56,349 nt of DNA from Rhodocollybia butyracea (taxonomy: Eukaryota; Basidiomycota; Agaricomycetes; Agaricales; Omphalotaceae): the NCBI GenBank assembly GCA_015501585.1, contig JADNRY010000391.1, positions 1 to 56,349 of the forward strand, written 5' to 3'. The notes beneath the pieces are model-generated. The model made no database searches and was not told the DNA's origin. It saw nothing but the letters and a program-made list of their open reading frames with translations. Shown here piece by piece: positions 42,548 to 54,300 of this stretch (its first letter is position 1; every line of letters begins with the position of its first letter). A program made the position numbers and the translations under genes.

Positions 42548-43461
42548 ATGACATATTCCGGGGAATCTGGCAGTGGAACAAGCTTCCCATTTGAGGTTGC
42601 GGTATCAAATAAAATCAACCAGAGCCTTCTAAACTCGCAACTCCGGCTTCTTGTATCCACCCCAATGTCTACTCCTATTCAAAGGCGCAAAATTTGCTCT
42701 GGTTTTGACTGTGTGTTATTATCGAAGCAGTCGCAATCTAGAGGAGAGAGAAAGAACGACAGCCATTCACCTTTCCCAGTAACTCGAAGCACTTCTCCTG
42801 ATACGGTAGGTCATATTGTATCGAAAATGAACAATCGCTGAGAACAGATATCGTCAGGTCGACGAATCTATTCCTGAAGTCACTGAAGTTGTGAGTTGCA
42901 TGAAACAGTGAGCGTAGTGGCAGCTGATATCAGGATATAGACCCGGGTGGAGAATTTGTGCTCGTTCCAGGATACTTTTTAGAACTCGTACCAGTCCAGG
43001 TCAGACATCGGTGAGCATTGATCTTTGGGGTTCAACAGCACTTATATCATCCCTAAACGCTCTAGGTTGAGGAACGGTGTTCGGACTATATTTTGGTATC
43101 GAGTTCGCCGATGCACAAAAAACCTTATTTGACTCGATCACTATTCGTAAGATCGTTGGAAGACGCCTTGGATTTGAACGTCGGGTGGATTTCTGGAGCA
43201 AATTTTGGTTTCGACGTTACAGGCGATGACTTTTTACTTAACTACGATCATTCATGATCGCCGTCGTATCTTGTGGTGGGAACTTATGACCAGCATCTTG
43301 CTGAAAGAAACATGTCACTGGAATCGGTTGGTTGCACGGATGAGTACAAAGGGGACATAGCGGTCTGCTTTTTCGGAAAAGTAAAGGCAGCGTTTTTTAC
43401 AAAGGACTTCCATTCTATGAGAGCACGGAAAAACGGGATGATGCTCTTCGAAAAGTCTTGA
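42548..43461 (+). CDS. Homologue of 40311-41007 with one in-frame TGA
   Basis: ATG at 42548 (MTYSGESGSGTSFPFEV). Inferred introns start at GTAGGT (42805), GTGAGT (42892) and GTCAGA (43000), and join VDESIPEVTEV, DIDPGGEFVLVPGYFLELVP and VEERCSDYILVSSSPMHKKP in frame. The last exon continues DALDLNVGWISGANFGFDVT to Asp-His-Ser, meets TGA at 43255-43257, and continues in the same frame with SPSYLVVGTYDQHLAERN and YKGDIAVCFFGKVK to a stop at 43461. The shared VGTY...CFFGK block with 40311-41007 lies after the TGA. It may be a single nonsense mutation in a recently active gene or a sequence error; stop readthrough is possible but unsupported. Confidence 0.5.
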
Positions 43462-43890
43462 AGGCGTAAGTATAGGTTTTTTATTGGAAATGTTTTCAAA
43501 ACTGCTCACATCTTACTAGGTTCATCAAGAAACATAACTAGTCATGTAGAGCATGGTGAGGTGCTTCGAAAGATTGTCCGTAGCACTAGTTAGAGGCGTG
43601 TGTTTGGTATATAGCTAGCTTTGACTACATATCACGTGCCCGAAAGACTTGATAATAGGTGCTGGCGTATAAATTCCAGCAGGTTTCGCTACTTACTAGA
43701 AATTTTGAGAACGGGATAATGAAGACAGCGACAGGCGTAGGAACAACGACAAAGATGAACAAAGTAGGATAAAAAAAGACAATAAGATGTTACGAGAGAC
43801 AACGACTACATGTACGTCGGAGAAAGGACCGAACAGCCAGAAATGAACTACAGTAAAGCTCATAACGGTGCTTAATTTACTGTGCTGCAA

Positions 43891-46444
43891 TTATGCCTCC
43901 CAAGGCGCACATATCACTGACTCTTCGTCCGAAACTCTTCGCGAAAGCCTTTCAATTGCGCTCCCCCCCAATCCCTCTCAACTTCGTTGGTTGAGCGGCA
44001 TTCTGAATGATCATGATTAGAATTTCCGACTGAAGACAGGCGGACCAACTTACAGAAGCGTTGATCAAGTACTCGGCCTTTTCGACAAATATTCGCGCAA
44101 AATGCGAGCAGTATACACCGCAGTCGAGATCGTTGGGCTGTTGTGGCACCTGGCTCGTTCAAAAGTCAGTCGCAGCCGCATGAAGAATAAAAGCCTCTAA
44201 CTTTGAGGGCTCTACCGGCCGGTTAATTTTGAAATCGTAGCCTGTCTTCTTGTCCTTAGCCACCAGCTGAAGATATTTGCCCAGTATGTCGACAGTTTGA
44301 GTATGTTGAAATCCCAGAGAGTCCATGGTCAAGATAAGGGTCCTATAGAAATACTTTAGAGTTACCAATAGGCGAAAGTGGATAGCATACCCAGGCTCTG
44401 AGGATGTAACGTCGTTATTTGGGGGCTGGGGAGACAACGGGCCATTTGGTGTATCGGCAGAAGCAGAAACCTGATCCTCAGAGTACGGAATAAACAAGTC
44501 TGGGTGGTATATAATGGCCAGATACCAATGGTAGCTTTTGCGCGAATTATTAGAGCTCTTGCTAATAAACCAAAAGAGACCTACTTTTCATTTATTGGCA
44601 CGATGAGAAATTTTTTGTTGAATATATCAATCTTGCGGTCCCAAGAAGGAAATTATCGAGTCCGGATCTATGGGCTCATAAGAAAACCAGATAAACGAAT
44701 GGTCCAGGAAATTTTACCTCCATTGCGACAGCTTCTTGTAGAAGAAGGAATTGAATAAGTGGATCTGGTTCGCTAGCTCTGGTTGTTATGTAAAAGCTCA
44801 AAATACCACAACACTAATCAAAACACGTCATTGTGCGTGAAAATGAGCGCAAAGAGCTAGTACAATTTAAGGAACTCACAACGGTGTCGTTCAACCACCT
44901 CTGGGAATCCTGTCAAGTCAGATTGTTTGAGCTGAATGCGCGTTGGGGGTGGTCCAGAAGCTACAGAGATATTACGTTCCGTGAAAAGGAGAAGGGGGAT
45001 CACATACATTCGGTCAGACATTTGGTCAGTTTTGGAAACTTTCTTGGGTCTGATTGTCTTGTTGGGAACGGCGGCCTTGGAAGTGCTGCCACTGCTGCGC
45101 GTTTTATTCGGTTGTGGTCGGGGGCCGAGGGCGTACGAAGGCAGAATGGTGTTTTCTGGATGCTTATTGAGCTCCGAGGAGGATAGGTCGAGCTCAGGCT
45201 CGTGTTTTATAATCTACAATACAATATAGGTTACACTTAAATAACTAAAAGAGATAGCATGACGTACCCGAGTCGTTAATTCAGAGCCTGAAATTTCTTT
45301 CGTTGCGGTGGGAGTATTTCCGGACGGAGTATTGTGGGCCTGGATGATAAAATGAACTTGTAAGAAGACTAGGTCCAAGCGTAAAGAAATAGCGACGTAC
45401 CCGAGTCGGATTCAGAGCCTGGAGTTTCTTTCGTTGTGGTGGGGGTATTTCCAGACAAAGGATCTTGGGCCTGGAAGATGAAATAAGCTTATAAGAGGAC
45501 TAGAAACGAATAAGCGATACATACGGGAGATGTTTTTCTACGCTTCTGTTGGAGGATCAACATCTGACAATTTTATCTTCTTGAACTTCAGAGATGCTTT
45601 ACTTGATTGGCCTGAAGATGATAAGATGGTAAGATAATAAGTTTAGCAGATATAATCGTCTATACCTGGGCTATTACTCGACATTTTCCCTGACTGATAC
45701 TCTGTATTCATTGCCCTTGGTTTCCTGGAATCAGTATATCAACAAAAGGGCGTGGTAACAACAAACCAGAACGTACCCATTCGCAATAAGATCATCTTGG
45801 CTAACACCGGCTGCCTCGAAAGCTTTGTCCCATGCTGAATTGTTTGAGGCCTGTCCCACATACTCACTATAATGCTGGGCTGCGTTCTTGCAAAGGAATC
45901 GAAATTCATCGAATGTTTCGTGCGACCAGGTGTTGTCCCTTGTATCAAACTTAATCGTGACTGTACCTTTACATCCTAGTACTCCTAAGAACATAAGACG
46001 GTGTTTCCAACGAGGGTAAAAGGTTTTACCACCTTGCTGAAAATCATCCTCCATTTTCTACCTATTCCTGGGAATAGAGTGCGATGAGAGCTTTGGGAAT
46101 CCAGGGCTTTCGTTGTAAATTGGACGCAAGGCGCTTCTACATTTGCTCTGCCAATCTACTTCGGATTAGATGACAAATAAAACTGTGTAGTCAAGACTCA
46201 CCGCCACATTCCTTATGGATTGGGCAAAAGTTATGGTCTCCAGAAAGTTATCGGGTCCACGAATACTAAAACTGTTCACTTGCGAGCTGCTATATGGTCT
46301 AAAGATTATGGTGTAGCCGTCTCGCAGGTATTTAAGACCAAAAAGTATTCCTTTGAGAGGCAATCTCCTTGGTGTTGTTTTATTAAAGTTAAATCTTGGA
46401 GGATACATTTGTGTGTTTGAAGCAACTTCTAGGTTGTCCTTCAT
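43891..46444 (-). CDS. Ulp1-type SUMO/ubiquitin-like protease (C48), reading frame uncertain in places
   Basis: Read on the minus strand, the catalytic part holds the ordered C48 motifs: WLNDTVV near 44850, IFNKKFLIVPINE, then across an intron HWYLAIIYHPDLF (catalytic His), ILTMDSLGFQHTQT (catalytic Asp) and, after another intron, VPQQPNDLDCGVYCSHFARI (Gln-helix and catalytic Cys). It ends at a stop at 43891. Upstream are Ser/Thr-rich linkers with a duplicated exon and an N-terminal region (YPRWKHRLMFLGVLG, 46054 side) that may begin at an ATG at 46444. Ulp1 enzymes remove SUMO from targets; fungal transposons often carry related proteases. Two places, near 44650 and 44880, do not join in frame with the introns I can see, so the gene may be damaged or have missed introns. 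All three catalytic residues are present. Confidence 0.65.
45265..45525 (-). repeat. Tandem exon-plus-intron duplication inside the protease gene
   Basis: Two adjacent ~125-bp segments each contain an intron end (TCATCCAGGCCCA/CTTCCAGGCCCA), an exon encoding GNTPT.TKE..GSE, and the next donor (GTACGTC). Copies are about 85% alike by eye. The exon encodes a Ser/Thr-rich linker, so the duplication lengthens a disordered region. Confidence 0.75.
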
Positions 46445-46784
46445 ATCGCGACGGAAGTTGAAAGGAATAGGCGCTCATGCCCATGCGATCAGGTGATCAC
46501 ACATAAAGTCGTACATACTTGCCTGGCTAGCCGTCTTGTAGTTAGCATCGCTAATAAACTACAGAAGTCATCAGGACTAACAGTTATGTAGAGGAGATTT
46601 CATGTATCATAAGTGTATCAATCTACTTCAATTTTATATACCCATTCATGCGTTATGCTTCAACAAGTCAGGATTCCGTATCTCATTGGCATCGTTGAGC
46701 ACAATGTTAGGTTATCCTTAGTTGTTCACCTTCTGTACAATACAATTCTAATTCTGATTCATCGGTACATAGTTGCTTACAAGT

Positions 46785-47170
46785 AGCTATCTATCTGTAT
46801 CAGTACTACAATGAATGTCCATGCTATCGGTTGTACGTCGTACGCTATCTGATCTCAGAGGAAGTTTGTAAGTCGATAGTAAAGTTGATTCAAAAGGAGA
46901 AGGTGCGGCAGGGTTGCGGAGTTGAAGTTCCAGAAGTACGAAGCAGTTCCTGTAGGAAGGTTAGCATCGTGAACGCTTGCAAGTAGCTACATCAGTACTT
47001 CGATGGAGGTCTGTGCTATCGGTTGTACTATACGGTGTACGATGTCCAATCTCAGAGACCAGATGGGGAAGACCCAAGGTGTGTAAGTCGATTTCGAAGT
47101 TAGAGAAGGTTGAAGTTCCATGAGCACAAAGAAAGGTCCTGTAGGAAAGTTAGCGTTGGAAAGTAGGGTT
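46785..47170. repeat. Two diverged direct repeats of ~190 bp
   Basis: Segments near 46790-46980 and 46981-47170 share a GCTATCGGTTGTAC block, a TGTAAGTCGAT block, GTTGAAGTTCCA and a CCTGTAGGAA.GTTAGC end. The boundary of the high-identity inverted repeat (46920) lies inside this pair, as it does at 1690 on the left. Confidence 0.7.
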
Positions 47171-48616
47171 AGAAGCACGATACGCACCTTGGCCGAATGC
47201 AAGAACACGCTCGAACACGCTCAGCATGATTCGTAGCGTCAAGGAAAGGGCGTGAAGTACAATCCAGACAAAGGTTGCGTATCGTAAAATATAAGAGACA
47301 GGTAAGGCGGTGAGCTACGAAAAGATATATCAGCGAGAGATTATGAAGAAAGAGAGTCGACGCACCAGTAGCCCAAATTCCACAGCCGGCCTATCAAGAA
47401 CACTGAAAAGTGGTGCGAGCAGGAATGCATGTTGAGCAGACTCAAAGGTACGACGGAGGATCCATAAGCGAAGTCAAGATTGTCGGGAAAAATCTGACTA
47501 GCTTCAGAGAAACTGCAAGAAAAGCCATATATCATCGATTAAGAAAAACGATTTAAAGAATAAACTTACAGTCGTTGAGACCGCAAAAGATGAAACAATG
47601 GGTCGCCAGAGAGAGCACAAGTTGTCGTAGGAGACGAGAAAAGTATTAAGAACAGGAATAGAAGACGGAAGGACGAGGAGGACACTTCGTTCTTGCCGAC
47701 GTTGGTGGTCCAGAAAAGAAAAAGCAAAGCTGTGCCACGACGTGGGATTTGCGGGATATCCTCATAGCCACCAAGGCCTGGCTACCAAATATGGGATGCT
47801 GTGCCCGGCAGAATAAGCCCGGCTTGACAGATTACGTTCACTTTTTTTCCCACTTGCTCTCGAACGTCCATCAGTATAATATAGTGGTAGTCTGTATCGT
47901 ATAAATATGGATTCTCTTGACGATGAACTTTTGGCTCTCGTCGAGGGACCTCGTAAACGCAAGCGCATCCTGAATGAAACCGAAAAGCCCGGCTGGAAAT
48001 CGAATGAAAGTTTACAATCGTTTAGAAACCACGACTTGTATCCAGTGGATGGGCTTTACAGTAACGAAGAAGACAAGCAAACGTAGGTATTCTTGCCTTT
48101 CATTCGCCAGATTATTGACATTTCCATTCAGACTATGGCGAATGACCGAACTACAGCGGGAGATGATACTTGCCGAAAGGGCTGAAGAAATTCAAAAGGT
48201 CATTGATGCGAGGGCGCTGTCGTCAATGGTGGCACATCGTCAGAGTGTCGGTTCTGTCCTCTCGGCGAACAGGATTTCCACTCCAGAGCCGTCCCAAGAT
48301 AACGATCCTGCTCCTATCCCAGAGTCCCCCGGAAATGCATATCCCACTCCTACCGAATCTCCACCCACTCCAGAGGCGTTTCAAGAACCGATATCATCTC
48401 TCAGCGCTCCAACACCGCGGTCTACCCTACATGAACACACTCTACACTCCAATCATTCTCCAGCTCCTCTGTTTGCTCGCTCCCCAACGCCGGAAGTCTA
48501 CCCCGATGCCTCTCTCTCTGATCTAGAGCGTTGTCGGCTGTCTCGTCGTTTGGTTCTACGATTCTTCAAAATGACTTGGTTTGGGAAGTACATCCAGGGA
48601 ATGTGGGTAAGATGTC
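46920..48616. repeat. Right arm of the long inverted repeat
   Basis: Near-identical reverse complement of 1-1695. The right arm continues into the rest of the Rtf1-like gene; the left arm runs off the window, so the true arm length is greater than 1.69 kb. Confidence 0.95.
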
Positions 48617-49391
48617 AGACTAGTCCTGGAAGATATGAAATTTCACAAGTAAACGGTGAGCATCTTCAGGCTATTTCTCTCCCGAACCGTCTATTTACTA
48701 CTATACTTCATGTTAGCCTTGTCGAAAGGAACGGTACAACCATACAAAATCGACGGAGTAATCTGCAATTGCACCGTAAAATTAGTCTGTGGAAGTGTCA
48801 TCAGACATATCGCCTTGGATCTCATATCTAACGGTGCTTTTACCGAAGTAAGAAAGGTCCTTTCTCTTTCAGGTCCATTCTAATGCTTCGCTAGGAGGAA
48901 TTTACCATTTACAAGGAGTTTACGTCTCGGGATGACGTCCCCTTCCCAACAACGCACGACGTCGAAATCAAAACTAAAGTAATGGCCCACCTTGCTTCGG
49001 AGCTGAACCGCATCAAACATCCAGCCACCAAAACATTCTGGAGGTTTGAAGATTGGCAAAAACGCGTACATTCTACCAAACTAGCACAACTCGAGCGCGC
49101 GCAACTAGAAATCCAACACGCAGAGGTCCTAAGATTAGACGAGCTGCTCACGGAATTCGAATCCAAATACGGCATCGACAAGTATACTTCCTTAAGCGGA
49201 AAGATTCGAAATGCCAATATCAGGGTCTTTCAGCGAATGCAGAGTTCTAAGAGCTTGGAAAATCCTTCGGCCACCCCGTATGTAACTTGCTTAAATCTCA
49301 TCGCAAAACTAACCCAAGAGGTAGCATTCCTCAGTCTAAAAACAAGATCGTATCGATGGCGTCGTTGGAAGTTGACTTAGGTGACTTTTAG
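47907..49391 (+). CDS. Rtf1-like protein (Plus3 domain), apparently intact
   Basis: Inferred exons 47907-48082, 48132-48655, 48729-48847, 48895-49277 and 49319-49391 give 424 residues with consistent phases. The start MDSLDDELLALVEGP and a segment with MTELQREMILAERAEE near residue 65 are typical of Rtf1 (the latter lies in the region of its histone-modification domain). A Ser/Pro-rich linker (residues ~95-185) leads to a Plus3 domain: LSRRLVLRFFKMTWF, GMWVRC, PYKIDG and ISNGAFTEEEF (to ~285). A long helix follows (QLERAQLEIQ-like, to ~350) and the end is SLEVDLGDF. Rtf1 is a Paf1-complex subunit whose Plus3 domain binds phosphorylated Spt5 and which promotes H2B ubiquitylation. It is shorter than usual, lacking long acidic parts, so a paralogue is likely. 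Confidence 0.85.
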
Positions 49392-50151
49392 ACCTTGTTT
49401 GGATGCGGCGCGTGGAGTTCAGATGGACACCTCTCTGGAGCCATTCTCTATAACTACAGCCTTCGTCGATGATTAGATATACGTACGGTTCTCCGTTTGC
49501 TAGCATAGTTAATCTTTATATTGTTTTCCCACCGAATGTCCAGGAATATATCAAATCCTCAACGAATAAGTATTTTCTCATGGATCACCTATCACCTTTT
49601 CTCTTCTCATAAGGACGACGTTTCTTTCGCTTCCCTTTCCTCCCCACATTTTCACACTAATTTAGTTGGATCATCATGCTGTCGAGTATATTGGCTGATC
49701 AAGGCTTATCATAAATATCCTGTGGCGCCCCGCAGATAGCCGTCTGAGCACAAAGAAAGTTCCCCCTTCTCTCACATCATGACTGATAACGACTCTTATG
49801 GCCGACCGACATACCATCCAATCAAAATTATGGGATTCTGAACGAAGGGATATATTTCCTTGGAAATCAATGATTTGCAGCCTACTTCACCTTGACATAT
49901 TTCCGGCTTTCTATCTCGACAACGAGGATTCTTTCAGTCACATCGCCATAGCGCCAACATCCTGGTCACCGAGTGAGGGCCTTTTACTGGTTGTGCGGCC
50001 TTTAATCTGACGCCAACCTGACCTTTGTCTTTTAAACATCCCTTGTCGCTATCAAAGCGCAACGCGTCAATGGGACTAAACGGCCTATAGGACCTTCACT
50101 ATAAAATTGCTGTATGCGCATCCTGTGGCTCTCAGCTGTTTCTTTCCTGAC
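49392..50151. other. No gene recognised
   Basis: No supported gene; short frames only. It separates the Rtf1-like gene from the coiled-coil gene at 50152. Confidence 0.4.
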
Positions 50152-50964
50152 ATGGATGTTCATGAAGATGCTTTCCTTATCCCTGCTGCGATATCTTCCT
50201 ACTGGGAGCTAAAACAACAGTTCGAAGCGTTCCAAGAAACTTTGGTATCCGATATTGGGAAACAAAAGAAAGCACACCATGATATTCTCCTTTCCATTGC
50301 TGATTTTGGGGTAATTGTTACTATTCCCTTCCGGTGCTTGTTCTGATCCAAGTTGTAGGCATCTGATCCCCGTTTCTAGGAATGCGACGTCGTGTTCACA
50401 GCCTGAAGCGGATCGTAACTACAACATTGAAGGAGGTAACTGCTCCACTCTGTGATCGTCGACCAAAAACTGAGTCGATGGTTTGCAGATTACAGATTAT
50501 GAGCAATCTGGAGCATCGTCCGCCATTTTACTCTTCTCTGTCCGAGCAGCCAGTGAGGAATGCTCGCTTATAGGAGCACGACTAGACGCACTCTTGTTGG
50601 AAATTCAGAACGCTACTGGAAAAAGCATGTTCAATCTATGCAAGGCCCTAGTGCAAAGCTACAGCATCTCGACAACTCCGGATTCCATTGGACCACTGGT
50701 AATGGATGGTGGAATGACATCCTTGCATCGTCTTGCTGATTGAACTCATCTCCTAGGTTGAGCATTTTTCGAAAGTGTTCTATAACGTACTGGTTCAACT
50801 ATCGGATACTGAAAATTCTCTGAAACTCCTGTTCCACAAGGTAAGCATTTTCTGTAGCTGACGCTGCTTGAGCACATTTGTAATTCATGTACAAATAGAT
50901 TGCATATGCCAAGCTGATTCGCGACGCTGTCTCGTGCAGATCCGATACTCAAGCTCAAGGCTAG
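50152..50964 (+). CDS. Small helical protein with four introns, unknown
   Basis: ATG at 50152 (MDVHEDAFLIPAAISSYWEL). Introns starting GTAATT, GTAACT, GTAATG and GTAAGC join, in frame, a coil-like exon (KQQFEAFQETLVSDIGKQKK), a short polar exon (ATSCSQPEADRNYNIEG), a helical exon (ARLDALLLEIQNATGKSMF, then LCKALVQSYSI), VEHFSKVFYNVLVQLSD and IAYAKLIRDAV, ending at TAG 50962-50964. Protein of roughly 190 residues. The clean splicing supports a real gene; it recalls uncharacterised helical proteins of fungal accessory regions. No family is recognised. Confidence 0.55.
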
Positions 50965-51313
50965 ATAGATCCCTGCAACCCCGTCTTTCTTTCCTTCTAA
51001 GTATACTTACCTAGTTGCGTGTAAAGTATAAATAGTTCACCGAACGTTGAGCCGTATTTTCTTTGCCCAACTTTAAGAAAGTCCCACGTGGTGGTCACCC
51101 AATTGAAAATTGGGACCTTCCACTAACCTATACTTAAAAGTACTAGTCCAGATGAGCACATGGAAGGGTACTGTTAGCTGAGAATCACTAATAGAAACAG
51201 ATGCGAGCGAGGATTTTTTTAGTGACAATATCAATGCGATCGGCATATATATAGCAGCACATCCAGTCTCGATTCTTCCCAAGTCCCCTGACGCAATACT
51301 GTCTCTCCAGTAA

Positions 51314-54300
51314 ATGGGCCGTCGAGTGTCTCCCAAAGATAAGACCTGTCGATGTGACCAATGTGTCGCTCAATGCTCATCCGGAGTCAATGTCACGTCG
51401 GCCATATTCGCTATCCACGCCAAAGCTCAGCGCCTTCGCGATCAATTTCAAAGTCCAAGTTTTTCACAGCTGCAACCCGATACATCGCAAATTCCGAGCA
51501 GTACCGCCGCTCCTCCTGCTCCTGCTCCTGCTCCTGCTCCTCCTGCTCCCGTTGCCGTAGCTTTGGAAGAAGCTCAACTAGAGGACATAGAGTCGGAAAT
51601 AAATGCACGTATAGCAGCCCTTTATGAGTCCCGAACTCAATTAGAGTTCATACTTCGCCCTTCCGAAAGTATTTCCTTTGTGTTTCCAGATCCGGAAGCC
51701 CTGCTCCATGCGAACTCGGGCCAGTTTTCTCTAAAAACATCAAATCCCCGCAACCGTCGATTCATCGAAACCGAAGGGCGACTGTGCTACCTTTTGAGGC
51801 AAGCTCAGATGGCGTCCCCTGATAAGAATCCCAAAACTCGGAGATTGATGGAAGATGCTTTGTACGCTGGGTTAGAGAGACTGCATCTTTTGAAACAAAG
51901 GGAATGGCAGTTACAATCATCTCCAGGAGAGGTATCCCGTTACATCATTGACAACAGTAAGACGATTCGTATTCCGTCGATGCTTGGGCCTGACTGACAA
52001 CACGTAGCACGATTCTTCAGGACTTGGATTCATCAAGATCCTATTCTCGCGTCAGCTTTGCTAGGAGCTCTCGTTTGCTATATTAAATTCCAGGTTCCTG
52101 TTGACGAATGAGATTTATACTCGCCTGGCAGCGCGGAATAGCACGCGCTCTGGAACGAAGGCAAAGAATTCGCACGGTTATTGGGTCAGATGTCTCGTCC
52201 AGAATACCAAAAGACATCCATACCATCCTTTCTCGGTACGATCTTGAACCAAGTTCTCGCACCTTCATATCCTGCCCCACATGTTTCGCGTTATACCCCT
52301 TCACGGATGACGCACTTAGTCGCAACGAAGAGGCGTACGAAGCCGAAACTCCATTTTCATCTTGCACTGCCAAATCGCATCCCGATTCTGCTGAGTGTGG
52401 TACTCCTCTGTGGACAACGCGCCGAATTGGGGATCGTACGTATGTTATCCCTGTTAGAAAGCAGATATTTCAAGATCTAAAGGAGTGGCTGGGAAGAATC
52501 TTAGCTATCCCGGGTATAGAGCACTTGCTTACTGAACATCAACGTCGTGCTGCTCCCAGCGACAGAGAAAGCGACTTCTGGGATTCACCAATGTTTCGTG
52601 ATTTTCAGGGCCGGGATGGAAATCCTTTTATGAAGGAACAGCCTGGGCCTTCTGGGACGCCCGACTTGCGTCTTCTGATGAGTCTCGGGGTTGATTCCTT
52701 CAGCCCATTTCACATGATGGTAGGGCACAATCATTCTCCCTCCACAGCAATGTACATGGTTCTACTGGTTCTTCCTGAACACCTGCGATACCGGCGAGAA
52801 TATATGTTCATGGTCACCTTGATGTCTGGAAATCCACATACTCACGAGATAAACCATCCGTTAAAAATTCTGGTTGACCAACTTCTTGATTTTTGGGAAG
52901 GTGTTTTTTATACTCGTACTGCGGACCACCCTCTGGGCCGAAACGTACTTCTGGCCTTGATCCTTGTTGTCTGCGACACGGAGGCAGCACATCAAGTCTC
53001 AGGCTTTGGTTCTCATTCTGCCACATACTTCTGTCGACGCTGTAAGCTAATGAAGAGCCAGATTGGTCAAAACTTTGATCCCGAGGCATGGCCCAGACGA
53101 GACCTAGAGGAGCACAGAGCACAGGCTCTGCGGTGGTTGAACGCTTCCTCAGAGGCAGAACGCCAAAGTTTCTTCGAAACCAGTTCTATTAGATATACTG
53201 AGCTGCTGAGGCTTCCCTATTTCAACCCCATTACTATGACCACGTTTGACGACATGCACATGGGGCTACTTGGCCTTATCGATACCCACATATCGGATGT
53301 GATGCAAGTGGACCACAGTAACAACGGTGGAGAGGGTCGACCTGTGATCTCCGGGAAACGTCCCTCGAACTCGGTCGCGCGTCTTCTATGGGAAGAGATT
53401 CGGCAGAACAAGCCTGACCTAACTACGAACTTGAAGAAACATTTGAAGGACACTCTCTTATACATTTGCGTTGAACTAGAGCTCCCCACCGCTGGTATAA
53501 AAAACGTACTTATAGCAGATATTTTGGAATGGGTGAGTCGTCTCTTATAAATACGTATAGATAATTGCTGATCATGATGTCATGTAGCGCAAAAAGTCCA
53601 AAGCTGAGGACGTACCCACCATCCCAGCCCTCTCCTACTCAGTCAATATCCAGGACGGTCTTGAAAGCGAATTATCTCATCTTGTCTCTGATACGGTAAG
53701 TTTGTTCCAAGTAAGTTTGTTGTATGCTAATCTGCGGTTAGCCTCCAATCGCCTCTAGCATCGATGATGCACAATTTGGCAAAATTAACAGAACAAATGC
53801 AGGCAAAGGAGGGGCCGCGATTCGGTGACCTGAATATATCCATCTTACAAGGGTTATGCAAAAATCTGGATATTCTTTACAGGGCGGCCGAATCGAAGAA
53901 GGATCTCATCAAACGTCTAAACGCCTACGTTTGTGTCCTTTTTTCAGTCAATTGCAGTAACTGATACTAGTACGCAGCGAGCAGAGCTTAGGCGACCCTT
54001 CGTCCCGGCCATTATGCAAAAATCAAAAATAGCTTCGAAACCACAGAGCCTTCATGGTTCTCACTCGCAGGAAAGCGAGAGGATTATCTGAAGCGAATGT
54101 GTATTGATATGAAAATTACGCCATTCACTCATGACGTCGCCGATCCGCTCACTCCCTCGAAAAAGGAAATGGCTAAGCGTTTGATCCTTTGGGTGAGCCT
54201 GGACGCGAATCTACTCCATAGATGAACTAAGGCTTCTGTACAGCGTCGAGAGCACCACCCGTCCCCGCTAACGACCCCGTGGATGAAAACTCCTCAAAAA

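Noticed and set aside
44162..44215. In-frame TGA just before the catalytic Cys segment of the Ulp1-type protease
   Set aside because: An intron from GTAGAG to a GAGCCAG acceptor removes it and joins the exons at phase 0 directly onto VPQQPNDLDCG, so it is not a nonsense mutation.
48656..48883. Open frame over the second intron of the Rtf1-like gene
   Set aside because: It runs through a GTGAGC...AG intron; splicing it out restores the Plus3 domain, so the frame is a shadow.
52181..52480. Overlapping alternative open frame in the transposase (GQMSRPEYQKTS)
   Set aside because: The neighbouring frame carries the conserved Tnp2 motifs over the same bases.
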